A stretch of 64,000 nucleotides of DNA. It comes from Nocardia sp. Lineage in GTDB: Bacteria > Actinomycetota > Actinomycetes > Mycobacteriales > Mycobacteriaceae. The position numbers were made by a program, and so were the translations under genes. Below the pieces are notes generated by a model. It had not been told where the DNA came from. It made no database searches and saw nothing but the letters and a program-made list of their open reading frames with translations. Positions 51,240-60,261 of this stretch are shown one piece after another (positions within the stretch are counted from its first letter, which is position 1; each line of letters opens with the position of its first letter). The stretch lies in contig NZ_JAODNK010000070.1 of the NCBI RefSeq assembly GCF_025465275.1, positions 1 to 64,000 on the forward strand. The letters are read 5' to 3'.

Positions 51240-52214
51240 ATGGACGAGGGCGCCGAGCGCGGGACGACAGAGCGGGTGCTTACGCTGCTCGGGCTTTTGC
51301 AGCAGCGGCAGGTCTGGACCGGGCCCGAGCTCGCCGAGCGGCTCGATGTCACGCCGCGCACGGTGCGGCGGGATGTCGAGCGGCTGCGGGCGCTCGGTTA
51401 TCCGGTGCATGCGAGTCAGGGGGTCGGGGGCGGGTATCGCCTCGGTCCGGGGCAGGAGTTGCCGCCGCTATTGCTCGATGACGAGGAGGCGATTGCCACC
51501 GCTGTCTCATTGCTGGCCGGGGCGGGCGGTGCGGTCGCGCGTGCCGGGGATGCCGCGCTCCGGGCGCTGACCAAGCTCGATCAGGTGTTGCCGATTCGGT
51601 TGCGGCACGAGATGCGCGCGCTGGCCGGCTCGGTGGAATCCTTCAGCGGTGGTCGTACGCTGGTCGACCCCGAGGTGCTCATGACGCTGGCCCGGGCCTG
51701 CCGCGATGAGGTCGAGACCGGCTTCGACTATCCGTCCGGGAGCGAGGTCCGGCGGCGGCGGGTCGAACCGTACCGTCTGATCGCCTCCGACCGGCGCTGG
51801 TATCTGCTCGCCTACGACCTCGATCGCGACGACTGGCGCAGCTTTCGCGTTGATCGGATGACCGAGGTATGTTCCCGCACTTGGCATTTCCGCCCGCGCA
51901 CGGCGCCCGATGCCGCGCCCTACGTGCAGGAGGGTGTCGCGAGCCGGGTCTATCCGAAGCAGGCGCGCTTCCTGGTGTATGCCCCGAACGATATTGTGCG
52001 CGAGCAGATTCCGGCGTCGGCAGCTTTCGTCCGACCGCACGGGGCCGAGCACTGCGAGGTGCTCAGCGGCGCCGAGAACCTCGATTTCGTGCTCATGCAC
52101 ATGGCAGCGCTCGGCCACGATTTCGAGGTGCTCGATCCGCCGGAACTCCGGAGTCGCTGTCGCGCACTGGCGGAGCGACTGCTGTCAGCCGCAACGACTC
52201 CGGACGTCAGCTGA
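51240..52214 (+). CDS. WYL-domain (YafY/HTH_11) transcriptional regulator
   Basis: 324 residues from ATG 51240 (GTG 51231 possible). The N-terminal winged helix is ERVLTLLGLLQQRQVWTGPE and LTPRTVRRDVERLRALGYPV-like (here LDVTPRTVRRDVERLRALG); the WYL domain carries SDRRWYLLAYDLDRDDWRSF RVDRM and the C-terminal WCX part ends in RALAERLL. Divergently transcribed from the DinB/RidA pair, which it probably regulates. Confidence 0.87.
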   Translation: MDEGAERGTTERVLTLLGLLQQRQVWTGPELAERLDVTPRTVRRDVERLRALGYPVHASQGVGGGYRLGPGQELPPLLLDDEEAIATAVSLLAGAGGAVARAGDAALRALTKLDQVLPIRLRHEMRALAGSVESFSGGRTLVDPEVLMTLARACRDEVETGFDYPSGSEVRRRRVEPYRLIASDRRWYLLAYDLDRDDWRSFRVDRMTEVCSRTWHFRPRTAPDAAPYVQEGVASRVYPKQARFLVYAPNDIVREQIPASAAFVRPHGAEHCEVLSGAENLDFVLMHMAALGHDFEVLDPPELRSRCRALAERLLSAATTPDVS

Positions 52215-52217
52215 CCG

Positions 52218-53363
52218 TCAGGCGACCGCGTAGGGGTACGCCGCAGCACGCCGCTGGAAGGAAAGGATGCGAAGGTTCTGCACTCGCCCCTCACGGATTT
52301 CGATTGCGCGCCGGACGGTTTCGCTGCCATCCCAGGCGTCCGGACCGGACATCACAATCGGCAGGTATTCCAGCAGCGCTTCGGAGTTCTCCCACGTGGC
52401 GGAGTTCCAGAGGTAGGACGGGCTGTGGTCCACCCCGTAGTAGTGCAGATCGTCGCCGACGGTGAACATCGGATCCTTGAACGAGGTCGGCCGCGCCCAT
52501 TCGAACCCCATACCCTCGTCACAGGAGACGTCGACAAACAGCGTCCCGCGCGCGAACAGCGGCAGATCCTCGTTCATGACGAACATCAGCGGCTCCTCGG
52601 TGTCCTGGAGGATGCAGTTGACGACAATGTCGTACTGGGCCAGCATTTCCGCGAGCGGTCCGGGTTCCGGCGCCTTCAGGGCGAGCGTGCGGCTGGGGTT
52701 CGAGGGATCGCGGGCGAAGTGCTGCATGCGCACCGACGCGAAAGGTGAGGCGACCGCGGATACGCTGCGCTGCGTCAGCACCGTGACGTCGCTGATTCCG
52801 AGCGCCGAGAGCGCACGCACAGCGCCGCGGGCGGTGGCGCCGAAGCTGATTACGGCGGCCCGCATCCGCCGGCCGTAGTCCCCGCTGGATCCGCGCAGCT
52901 GCAGTGCGTGCAGGACCGAGCAGTAACCGGCCAGCTCATTGTTCTTGTGGAAGACGTGGACGTTGAAATTGCCTTCCTTCGTCCAGTGGTTCATCGCCTC
53001 CCAGGCGATCAGGGTCAGGCCGCGGTCGATGGCGAGCTGCGTCATGTGCTCGTCCTGAACACAGTGCGGCCACCCCCAGACGATCTGCCCGGCGCGGAGG
53101 TTCTCGAGGTCTGCGGCCAGCGGCTTGGGCAGCAGCAGGACATCACACTCGGCGAACAGCTCTGCGCGGGTGCGATGGCCGCCTACCAGCGGCGCCAGGT
53201 GCTCATCGGAGTAGCCGAATCGGTCTCCGTAACCGTGCTCGAGGAAGACGCGGTCGCGAAGCTTTGGGTCGATCCGGTCGAAGTGCGCGGGATGGATCGC
53301 CAGTCGGTGCTCGTCCTCTTTGCGGGAGGTCGCAACTACACCGATGGTTAGTTGCTTCACCAA
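52218..53363 (-). CDS. AlaDH/PNT-family enzyme, N5-(carboxyethyl)ornithine synthase-like
   Basis: 381 residues of the alanine dehydrogenase/transhydrogenase family. N-terminal TSRKEDEHRLAIHPAHFDRI and LEHGYGDRFGYSDEHL, then a Rossmann domain (RAAVISFGATARGAVRALSA) and the C-terminal lobe (GTLFVDVSCDEGMGFEWARP, GVDHSPSYLWNSATWE). Closest remembered annotation is N5-(carboxyethyl)ornithine synthase, which reductively couples pyruvate to ornithine/lysine; the precise substrate is uncertain. Ends four bases from the WYL gene stop, so the two converge. Confidence 0.75.
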   Translation of the reverse strand: MVKQLTIGVVATSRKEDEHRLAIHPAHFDRIDPKLRDRVFLEHGYGDRFGYSDEHLAPLVGGHRTRAELFAECDVLLLPKPLAADLENLRAGQIVWGWPHCVQDEHMTQLAIDRGLTLIAWEAMNHWTKEGNFNVHVFHKNNELAGYCSVLHALQLRGSSGDYGRRMRAAVISFGATARGAVRALSALGISDVTVLTQRSVSAVASPFASVRMQHFARDPSNPSRTLALKAPEPGPLAEMLAQYDIVVNCILQDTEEPLMFVMNEDLPLFARGTLFVDVSCDEGMGFEWARPTSFKDPMFTVGDDLHYYGVDHSPSYLWNSATWENSEALLEYLPIVMSGPDAWDGSETVRRAIEIREGRVQNLRILSFQRRAAAYPYAVA

Positions 53364-53369
53364 CTGAGC

Positions 53370-54080
53370 CTACGCGCACGTAGGAACGCGCTCCGCCGGG
53401 TTCCACAGCGGTGAGATTGCTCTCCGGAGAGCATGCAGCCCCACAGCGGCGCCGGTCACAGCCATCCAGGTCGGCAGCGGGTAGAAGACGAGTCGTTCGG
53501 AAATGCCGACCTGCAGACCGATCATGAGCAGGACCGTGCCGGTGAGTCCGGCCGAGGCGCAGACGGCCGACCAGACCGCGACGAGACGGCGTTGTTTCCA
53601 CAACCAGATCCCCAGCAGAATCAGCACGATATGCCGGGATACGAGCGCGGGCAGCACGGCCAGGCCGTGAATGACGATGCCGTCGTTGGAGGGAAACATC
53701 CCGGTGGCGGCGGTACTCAGCCCGATGACGACCGCGAGCACGACGATCCATACCTGACGCCGGCCGGGTGGGATGTAGTCGCGAAATCCGATGGCGCCCA
53801 GGATGGTCAGCAATCCGAGCGCTACGAAGGTCGCATTCATGAGCAGGTGCAGCGGCGAGCACCTGCTCGGCGTGCACGCGGTGACGCCGAGGTCGCTGAT
53901 GGTGTCGTAGCGAAAGCTGTAGCCGGTCTTGCAGGCGATGGCGGTGAGCAGCTCGGCCGCCAGGTACGCGAAGGTCAGTGTCCACGCGATTGCCGCGAGG
54001 GTGTGCCGCAGCGGCTGCGAGGCCAGGACCGTAATCCTAATAGTTCGATCAATGTTGTGCTGCACGGGAATCGAAGACAT
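53370..54080 (-). CDS. DUF998-type membrane protein
   Basis: 236 residues, about six membrane segments (ATG 54080, overlapping the sigma factor stop as TGATG). The family motif YDTISDLGVTAC follows the first exported loop, with HLLMNATFVALGLLTILGAI, IHGLAVLPALVSRHIVLILL and the last helices downstream. Function of DUF998 proteins is unknown. Translationally coupled to the SigF-like gene, so it may be part of the same stress response. Confidence 0.8.
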   Translation of the reverse strand: MSSIPVQHNIDRTIRITVLASQPLRHTLAAIAWTLTFAYLAAELLTAIACKTGYSFRYDTISDLGVTACTPSRCSPLHLLMNATFVALGLLTILGAIGFRDYIPPGRRQVWIVVLAVVIGLSTAATGMFPSNDGIVIHGLAVLPALVSRHIVLILLGIWLWKQRRLVAVWSAVCASAGLTGTVLLMIGLQVGISERLVFYPLPTWMAVTGAAVGLHALRRAISPLWNPAERVPTCA

Positions 54081-54898
54081 CAGTCGCGTAATGCCTGCTC
54101 TTGCAACGAGTTCAGAACTCGGGACAAGATGCGTGAGATCTGCATCTGTGAGACACCGAGGGTTTCGGCAATCCTGATTTGCGGCTGGGTGTCGAAGAAT
54201 CGCAGGATCAGTACCTGGCGGTCCCGCTCGGGCAGCGCAGCGATCAACGGCTTCACCGCCATGAGGTCCTCCACCCTGCAGAAGTCCGATTGTTCGGAGC
54301 CGAGGGCGTCCAGTAGCGATATCGGCGTGTAGTCGTTGTCATTGTCGAGGCAGGCGTCGATCGACGAGCTGCGGTAGCCGTTGCGGGCGATCAGCGCCTG
54401 CAGGACCTCGTCCGGGTCGGCGCCGAGCTCCTCCGCGATTTCCGCGGCGGTCGGTACGTGGCCCAGCCGCTGGAACAGCCGGTCGATGGCCAGACCGATG
54501 GTGAGCTGCAGTTCCTTCAGCCGCCGCGGTACTCGGACCGCCCAGGTGTAGTCCCGGAAGTGGCGGCGCACCTCGCCCATGATCGTGGGTATTGCGAAAG
54601 ACAGGAATGATGCGCCGTAGTCGGGGTCGAATCGGTTGATCGCGACCACCATGCCTACACGGGCGGTCTGCAGCAGATCCTCGTAGTTCTCGCCGCGGCC
54701 GGCGTACTTGCGGGCAATGTTCTCCGCCAAGGGCATGCAGCGCTTGATCAGGTCCTCCCGCAGCGGTTTTCGGCGCGGGTCCGTGTCGCTCATCTCGGCG
54801 AGCCGAGCGAACAGCGGTTCGAGGTTGTCGTAGCTGTCGGTGCCACGGCGGGTGCGGGGCGGCACCGAAGGGGCGGTCAGAGTCGACTGATAGGTCAT
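54080..54898 (-). CDS. sigF: SigF/SigB-type RNA polymerase sigma factor
   Basis: 272 residues with region 2 (MPLAENIARKYAGRGENYED, LLQTARVGMVVAINRFDPDY, IPTIMGEVRRHFRDY), region 3 (LGHVPTAAEIAEELGADPDE) and region 4 (LPERDRQVLILRFFDTQPQI, ETLGVSQMQISRILSRVL). This order and length are those of group 3 sigma factors for stress and stationary phase. Usual SigF loci carry an anti-sigma factor (RsbW) upstream; none is seen here. Symbol used for the family. Confidence 0.85.
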   Translation of the reverse strand: MTYQSTLTAPSVPPRTRRGTDSYDNLEPLFARLAEMSDTDPRRKPLREDLIKRCMPLAENIARKYAGRGENYEDLLQTARVGMVVAINRFDPDYGASFLSFAIPTIMGEVRRHFRDYTWAVRVPRRLKELQLTIGLAIDRLFQRLGHVPTAAEIAEELGADPDEVLQALIARNGYRSSSIDACLDNDNDYTPISLLDALGSEQSDFCRVEDLMAVKPLIAALPERDRQVLILRFFDTQPQIRIAETLGVSQMQISRILSRVLNSLQEQALRD

Positions 54899-55040
54899 TG
54901 GTGGTGCCTCGATCCAAAGGAAAATCGGCGGCGGCCTAGTACCCGAACATCAGCAGTGATGATCATCGCGGTCCACGAATCCTTCGCTCGGATCAGTGAT
55001 GTCTTCCAGTACACGCCCTGCAGGGCCCGGCGTCAACACC

Positions 55041-55086
55041 GTAGACCTACAGTTGTAGACCCAATCTCCGTAGATGTAGACCTACA
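55041..55086. promoter_or_regulatory. Cluster of TGTAGA/TCTACA half sites in the sigF upstream region (54899-55248)
   Basis: The gap of 350 bases between sigF and the small membrane gene holds no gene. It contains GTAGACCTAC (55041-55050), GTTGTAGAC (55052-55060), and TGTAGACCTACA (55075-55086, 5-bp arms around AC), four GTAGA half sites within 46 bases. Repeated spaced half sites suggest cooperative binding by a regulator. Confidence 0.55.
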
Positions 55087-55248
55087 CCGTTGACACTGAG
55101 TTCCGGGAGGCGTCTACTTGAGGGGTAGCAGATCCGCCCACGCTCATATATCGGGATCACAGGGTCCGGAGTATGCGCCGAGCGCTGACATCGATTCTGA
55201 AATCGGCGCTCGCGGTACAACATTCGACTACTACCCGGAGTTGGGAAA

Positions 55249-55512
55249 ATGAGAGAATACGCAGGCGATGGCTGGCGCGCGCGCGGAGCCAGTCGTTCGG
55301 GTCTGAGCAGCATCTTCATGGTGCTGGTACTCGCCTGGCTGATCATCGGCGCCATTGCCGGCGGCCAGCGGCACTACTACGACAGCGCTCCCACCAATTG
55401 CGCGAGCACGGGCACGATCGCGGTGACGATCATCGCCGGGCCGCTCAATTACCTCGGCATGAATCCCAAGGTCGGCGACTGCCATGTGAATGTGCCACAG
55501 CCGAGCCCGTAA
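55249..55512 (+). CDS. Small membrane protein
   Basis: 87 residues from ATG 55249. One membrane segment (SSIFMVLVLAWLIIGAIAGG) then a short exported-type domain with two cysteines (PTNCASTGTIAVTIIAGPLN, VGDCHVNV). Divergent from sigF over the GTAGA cluster. No known family. Confidence 0.6.
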   Translation: MREYAGDGWRARGASRSGLSSIFMVLVLAWLIIGAIAGGQRHYYDSAPTNCASTGTIAVTIIAGPLNYLGMNPKVGDCHVNVPQPSP

Positions 55513-55576
55513 TCCGATAACCGGTAGTGTCCGGCTGCTCCCGAAACCCGCTGTCACGCAACGGTAGAGGAGGGCG

Positions 55577-56134
55577 ATGACAGCCGCGCGCGCTCGCGGT
55601 GCGCTCGTTGGCGACAGGCCGGCGAGCAGTACCTCGGCCGCCGGCCGGTCCCTGATCGGGAGAGTTCACACCCGCAGCTCTGACAGCTGTCGGCTCCGGG
55701 TCGCATCGAAACGCATTGTGGTGCTTGCGCATCCCGAGCATGCGCGCATCGTGAACGTCGAGCGCGTCGACAAATACACCAAGGGCCCCAGCTGTGACCG
55801 CGCCCGCACCCTGCTGATCGGCGACGGCCTGGTGACCAGTGTGGGCAAGGAATGGAAGACGCAGCGAAAGATGTTGTCCCCGTTCTTCACTCCGAAGGCG
55901 GTGCGCGGCTACGCACCGCTGATCATGGAGGACGCGCAGTGGTTCACGCAGCGCTGGCAGGACCGGGTCGGCAGCCACGTGCCGGTCGAAATGCTTTCGG
56001 AGATGGCCACTCTCACCGCGTCGATCATTCTGAAGAGCTTGTTCAGCACCACCGCACAGGACGTCCGGGAACAGTTGCAGGACGCGGTGGAAACCATGAT
56101 CCAGTACACCTCCGGGCGCCAGTTGAAAACAGAG
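55577..56134 (+). pseudogene. Cytochrome P450 fragment (internal part)
   Basis: Residues 46-185 of the frame beginning at 55577 match the N-terminal half of a bacterial P450: [78 protein letters not shown]. The I-helix, K-helix and heme loop are missing. It runs in frame into a transporter fragment at about 56135. Confidence 0.7.
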
Positions 56135-56660
56135 CGTAGCCCGTGGGCGACGCTGGGGGCATTGTGCGTCGGGTTCTTCATGATCCTGGTCGATATGACC
56201 ATTGTGGCGGTGGCGAATCCGACGATCATGAACGACTTGCACACCGGTTTGACGACCGTGGTGTGGGTGACGAGTTCGTATCTGCTGGCCTATGCGGTGC
56301 CGCTGCTGGTCACCGGGCGACTGGGGGATCGCCGGCGTCTACAACACCGCGCGTCAGGTGGGCCTGGTGCTCGGCAGTGCCGGTATCGGTGTGCTGATCC
56401 CGGCCCGGCTGGCCGCGCACGGCATTCCATCGGTGGAGGCGGGCGGAAGCGGGCCCCTGCTCGGTCCGGTGCAGCACGCTTTCAGTACGGCTCTGGCGCA
56501 GTCGATGTTCCTGCCGTCGGCGATCCTGGTGATCGGAATCGTCTCGTGCCTGCTGCTGGGGGCCCGGCCCCCGGCTCCGGTCCGAGCAGTGCCGGTCCGA
56601 GCAGTGCCGGTCCAAACAGTGCCGGTCGAGGAAAATGCGGATGCGACGGGAATTCACTGA
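56135..56660 (+). pseudogene. MFS drug-transporter fragment, deleted and frameshifted
   Basis: Starting at [15 protein letters not shown], the sequence ([45 protein letters not shown]) is the first two helices of a DHA2-type major facilitator. After about 56330 the transporter continues only in another frame ([43 protein letters not shown]), which is its last helices; the middle ten are lost. It ends with a 15-bp triple repeat coding VRAVP. Confidence 0.7.
56580..56624 (+). repeat. Short tandem repeat, three 15-bp units
   Basis: GTCCGAGCAGTGCCG at 56580-56594 and 56595-56609, then a variant GTCCAAACAGTGCCG at 56610-56624. It lies in the degenerate end of the MFS remnant. Confidence 0.8.
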
Positions 56661-56741
56661 GCCGAAACACGATGGGCCGCCTCCGCGAAACAGTGACTCT
56701 CGATGCTTCACGCGAATCCCGTTGAATAATGAGGTACGAGT

Positions 56742-58241
56742 GTGAATTCGGGAGATACGGCGTGGGTGCTGGCAAGTGCGGCACTCGTCATGCTGATGAC
56801 GCCGGGGCTGGCTTTCTTCTACGGCGGCATGGTCGGCGGCAAGAGTGTGCTGAACATGCTGATGATGAACTTCATCTGCTTGGGGGCGGTGACGACGCTG
56901 TGGCTGTTGTACGGCTACAGCGAGTCGTTCGGAAATGATGCGTATCAGGGCCTGGTAGGCCGGATGTCGCATGCGTTCCTGCGAAATACGCAGGGGACGC
57001 TGTCCGGCCCTGCCGGACATCAGATTCCGACCATGGCGTTCGTGATGTTCCAGTTGATGTTCGCCGTCATCACGACCGCCCTGATTTCGGGGGCGATCGC
57101 CGGACGGGCGAAGTTCTGGGCGTGGATGGTCTTCATCGTCGCCTGGACCACCGTGGTGTATTTCCCGGTGGCGCACTGGGTTTTCAGTGCGAGCGGGTTC
57201 ACGAACACCGATACCGCCGGAAATTCCTCGGATGTGGGCGGGTGGATCGACAACCGGCTGAAGGCATTCGACTTCGCGGGCGGTACCGCGGTGCATATCA
57301 ATGCCGGTGCGGCAGCCTTGGCAATGGTGCTGGTGATCGGCAACCGGCACGGTTGGCCGCGGAGCATTCCCCGGCCGCACAATGTGCCCTTCACGCTGCT
57401 CGGCGCCTCGCTGCTGTGGTTCGGCTGGTATGGATTCAACGCCGGATCGGCCTTGGCCGCAGGCGATCTCGCCGCAACAGCCTTCACGAACACCACCATT
57501 GCCACGGGTGTGGCATCGCTGGCCTGGATCATTGTCGAGCAGTTGCGTGATGGCCGGCCGACCACACTGGGCGCCGCGTCCGGTGCGGTCGCCGGGCTGG
57601 TGGCGGTCACACCCGCATGTGGATTCGTCGGCAGTATCGGCGCACTGGCGATCGGGATCGCCGCCGGTGTGTGCTGCGCGCTGGCGGTGGGACTGAAATT
57701 CGTCTTCGGCTATGACGATTCGCTCGACGTGGTCGGCGTTCATCTGGTCGGCGGACTGGTGGGCACGCTGCTCATCGGGTTCTTCGCCGACGCCTCGGTG
57801 AATCCGGGGGGCGGCAACGGCCTGCTGTTCGGCGGCGGCTGGACTCAGTTGCAGCGGCAAGCGATCGCCGCCTTCGCGGTACTGGGGTATTCGTTCGTCG
57901 CCACCTACATGCTGGGCTGGATCATCAACAAGCTCATAGGTTTCCGCGTGGATCACGAGGCCGAGGCGAGCGGTATCGACGAAGCCGAACATGCCGAATC
58001 CGCCTACGATCTCGGCTTCCCCGCAGCGCCCCCTGCTTTGACGCCGAGTACGCCGCGCACCCCTCCCGCACCGCGGACTCCCCCGCCGCGCAATCCGGCG
58101 CAGCGAGTCGCACCCCCACCCGGCATGAATACTCCGCGACTGCCGGTCCGTCCGATGATGGGCGACGGCCGCGAACCGGAATGGCCGGGACGACTCCGGG
58201 GCGACTATGAGCCACACCACGAAGGCCGGGCCGAAGCTTGA
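56742..58241 (+). CDS. amt: Ammonium transporter (Amt)
   Basis: 499 residues from GTG 56742. About eleven helices; conserved Amt elements include LMTPGLAFFYGGMVGGKSVL, AHWVFS, FDFAGGTAVHINAGAAALAM (the channel histidine), LLWFGWYGFNAGSA and VVGVHLVGGLVGTLLIGFFA (second histidine). It conducts ammonium across the inner membrane. The last 95 residues are an unusual acidic then proline-rich cytoplasmic tail (TPRTPPAPRTPPPRN). No PII protein gene follows, unlike many amt operons. Confidence 0.9.
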   Translation: MNSGDTAWVLASAALVMLMTPGLAFFYGGMVGGKSVLNMLMMNFICLGAVTTLWLLYGYSESFGNDAYQGLVGRMSHAFLRNTQGTLSGPAGHQIPTMAFVMFQLMFAVITTALISGAIAGRAKFWAWMVFIVAWTTVVYFPVAHWVFSASGFTNTDTAGNSSDVGGWIDNRLKAFDFAGGTAVHINAGAAALAMVLVIGNRHGWPRSIPRPHNVPFTLLGASLLWFGWYGFNAGSALAAGDLAATAFTNTTIATGVASLAWIIVEQLRDGRPTTLGAASGAVAGLVAVTPACGFVGSIGALAIGIAAGVCCALAVGLKFVFGYDDSLDVVGVHLVGGLVGTLLIGFFADASVNPGGGNGLLFGGGWTQLQRQAIAAFAVLGYSFVATYMLGWIINKLIGFRVDHEAEASGIDEAEHAESAYDLGFPAAPPALTPSTPRTPPAPRTPPPRNPAQRVAPPPGMNTPRLPVRPMMGDGREPEWPGRLRGDYEPHHEGRAEA

Positions 58242-58272
58242 CGGCTAGATAGTTAGGCTCCATATTAGATTC

Positions 58273-58797
58273 ATGGCGACCGAAGCGGCGGGTATCGACA
58301 CACCCACTCTGGACCAGGCGCGGCAGCAGCTGCGGCGCTACGGACTGGAGTCCGAGGCCGACCCGCGCGCGGTGCTCGTCGCGGTGCGCCTGCTGGCCGC
58401 CGGAGCGCGGCTCGGGCAGGCCACCGAGGCGCATTTCGCCCGGTTCGGTCTCTCCACGGGACGCTATCGTTTGCTCGCCGATCTCGAGGACAGCGACGGC
58501 GAGAAATCGCCGTCGCAGTTGGCGGCGAGCCTCGGGGTGACCCGTGCGACGGTAACCGGGCTGATAGACAGCCTGGAACAAGAGGGGCTCGTATGCCGGC
58601 GCCCCTCGGCCGAGGACGGCCGCGCCGTGGTGGTGGTACTCGCCGCCCGGGGCGCACAGAAGATGCGCGATATAGCGCCCGACCACTTCGGCCGCCTGCA
58701 AGCCCTGGTGAGCGGGCTCAGCCCGCAGGAGCGCACTACCTTCCTCGAACTGCTCGGGCGCGTCACCGAGGGCATCGGCGCACTGACCGCCCCCTGA
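58273..58797 (+). CDS. MarR-family regulator of the NmrA cluster
   Basis: 174 residues. Winged-helix region SPSQLAASLGVTRATVTGLI, DSLEQEGLVCRRPSAEDGRA and helical ends. Upstream of it TTAGGCTCC...ATTAGAT resembles the palindrome in front of the next gene (TTAGGATCCTAA at 58862), which suggests that it represses both. Start ATG 58273 has no strong ribosome site. Confidence 0.83.
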   Translation: MATEAAGIDTPTLDQARQQLRRYGLESEADPRAVLVAVRLLAAGARLGQATEAHFARFGLSTGRYRLLADLEDSDGEKSPSQLAASLGVTRATVTGLIDSLEQEGLVCRRPSAEDGRAVVVVLAARGAQKMRDIAPDHFGRLQALVSGLSPQERTTFLELLGRVTEGIGALTAP

Positions 58798-58861
58798 TCT
58801 GAGCGCGCTCCCCCACCAGCACACCGCATGGAGAATCACTGCCCGCATCATGACCATATGG

Positions 58862-58873
58862 TTAGGATCCTAA
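58862..58873. promoter_or_regulatory. Probable MarR operator
   Basis: TTAGGATCCTAA, a perfect 12-bp palindrome, ends 4 bases before the ATG at 58878 and is followed by TTAGAT, the same hexamer found before the MarR start codon (58265-58270). Confidence 0.6.
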
Positions 58874-58877
58874 TTAG

Positions 58878-59333
58878 ATGACCGAGGTTATGGAACCACC
58901 CCGTTTCCGGCTGTGGCAGGAGGCCCTCTTCGCCTACGTGGCCCCGGCCCTGTGCGCGGGCATCGGCGGAATCGCCACCGGGCAAACCGATCTCGTCGTC
59001 GCGGCACTCACCTCGATCGCGGGCACCTCGGCGCTCGTCGCTGTAGTGGTCGGAGCTTGGTTGCAGCGCAACGAATCCCGGCGCTCATGGCTGCTGCGTA
59101 TCCCGCGAATCGGCCTGGTCGCCGGGTTCACCGTCGCCGCGGCAGCACTCGCGGAATTGATCGCCTGGTCGGCGACGCAGTCGTGGCCGTTGCTACCCGA
59201 CCGGATCCGAATCGACTTCCCGATCGCCGCAGCACTCGCGACCATCATCACAACCTGGCGCTGGCGAGCGGCGCAGGCGCCGAAACCGGCTCCAGCACAC
59301 CGGAAAACGAACAATCGAAAGGACATATCGTGA
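58878..59333 (+). CDS. Small multi-TM membrane protein
   Basis: 151 residues. Four hydrophobic segments (FAYVAPALCAGIGGIATGQT, VVAALTSIAGTSALVAVVVG AW, VAGFTVAAAALAELIAWSAT, FPIAAALATIITTW) with a basic C-terminus. Its stop overlaps the next start (GTGA). Function unknown; co-expressed with the NmrA-like gene. Confidence 0.65.
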   Translation: MTEVMEPPRFRLWQEALFAYVAPALCAGIGGIATGQTDLVVAALTSIAGTSALVAVVVGAWLQRNESRRSWLLRIPRIGLVAGFTVAAAALAELIAWSATQSWPLLPDRIRIDFPIAAALATIITTWRWRAAQAPKPAPAHRKTNNRKDIS

Positions 59334-60229
59334 TCGCGATCATGGGAGCATCCGGCGCCACCGGTGGGCCGCTACTGCGGCGCCTGACGGACCTCGGGGT
59401 GCCGCGCCGCGCACTGACCCGCGAACCGGAACGATTGCGCGCGGAACTGCCGCCGGGAATCCCGGTGGATGTCCGGTGGGCCGATGCCGCCGATCCCGCC
59501 TCCCTGCGCAACGCCTTCACCGACGTCCGGCAGTTGTTTCTCACCATGACCAACAGCCCCCGGCAGGTCGAATTCGAAAGTCGTGTCATCGATCTCGCGG
59601 CACACTGCGGCATCGAGCACATCGTGAAGATCTCCGCACCCGCCGCCGAACCCGACTCCCCCGTCGTGGTCTCGCGCTGGCACTACGCCATCGAACAGCA
59701 CCTACTCAGGTCCGGTATCGATCACACGATCCTGCGCCCCTATGCCTTCATGCAGAAGCTGCTCACCCTTGCGCCGACCATCCAGCAGGGCATCATCGTC
59801 GGCGCCACGCAAGACGCGGCATGCAATTACATCGACTGCCGCGATATCGGCGATGTCGCCGCGGAGGTGCTGACACGTCCCGAAATCGCCGGGGGCACAT
59901 ACACACTCACGGGATCCGAGACCTTCGGCTACCCGAGGTTGGCCGCGCTGCTCAGCCGCCTGCTGGGCCGGCAGATCCGCTACGTGGACCTGCCGCCCAC
60001 CGACTTCCGGCAGACTCTCCTCGACCAGGCCCATATGCCGCTCTGGCTGGCCACGCACGTCATGGAAATCCAGCAGCTGGCCCTCAGCCGCCCGGAACAC
60101 CCCACCGACACCGTCGCCCACCTGCTCGGCCGGCCGCCACGCACCCTGGAGGCCTTCCTCGCCGAAAGCCTCGAATCGGGCGTGTTCGAGCGCGATGAGT
60201 TTCCGGGTCGGCCGCCGTCCTATGTGTGA
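59330..60229 (+). CDS. NmrA-like NAD(P)-binding protein
   Basis: 299 residues from GTG 59330 with GAAAGGA upstream. IAIMGASGATGGPLLRRLTD is the NAD(P) motif; VFAT-type segments LFLTMTNSPRQVEFESRVID and HTILRPYAFMQKLLTLAPTI place it in the NmrA/QOR2 group of atypical SDRs. It may be a redox sensor or a quinone reductase. Regulated, in the model here, by the MarR two genes upstream. Confidence 0.83.
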   Translation: MIAIMGASGATGGPLLRRLTDLGVPRRALTREPERLRAELPPGIPVDVRWADAADPASLRNAFTDVRQLFLTMTNSPRQVEFESRVIDLAAHCGIEHIVKISAPAAEPDSPVVVSRWHYAIEQHLLRSGIDHTILRPYAFMQKLLTLAPTIQQGIIVGATQDAACNYIDCRDIGDVAAEVLTRPEIAGGTYTLTGSETFGYPRLAALLSRLLGRQIRYVDLPPTDFRQTLLDQAHMPLWLATHVMEIQQLALSRPEHPTDTVAHLLGRPPRTLEAFLAESLESGVFERDEFPGRPPSYV

Positions 60230-60261
60230 CGGTACAAACGGCACGAACCAGGAGAGATTCG

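Noticed and set aside
55577-56725. A functional P450-transporter fusion protein
   Set aside because: Heme-binding region and most transporter helices are missing and the second half is in another frame; it is two decayed genes.
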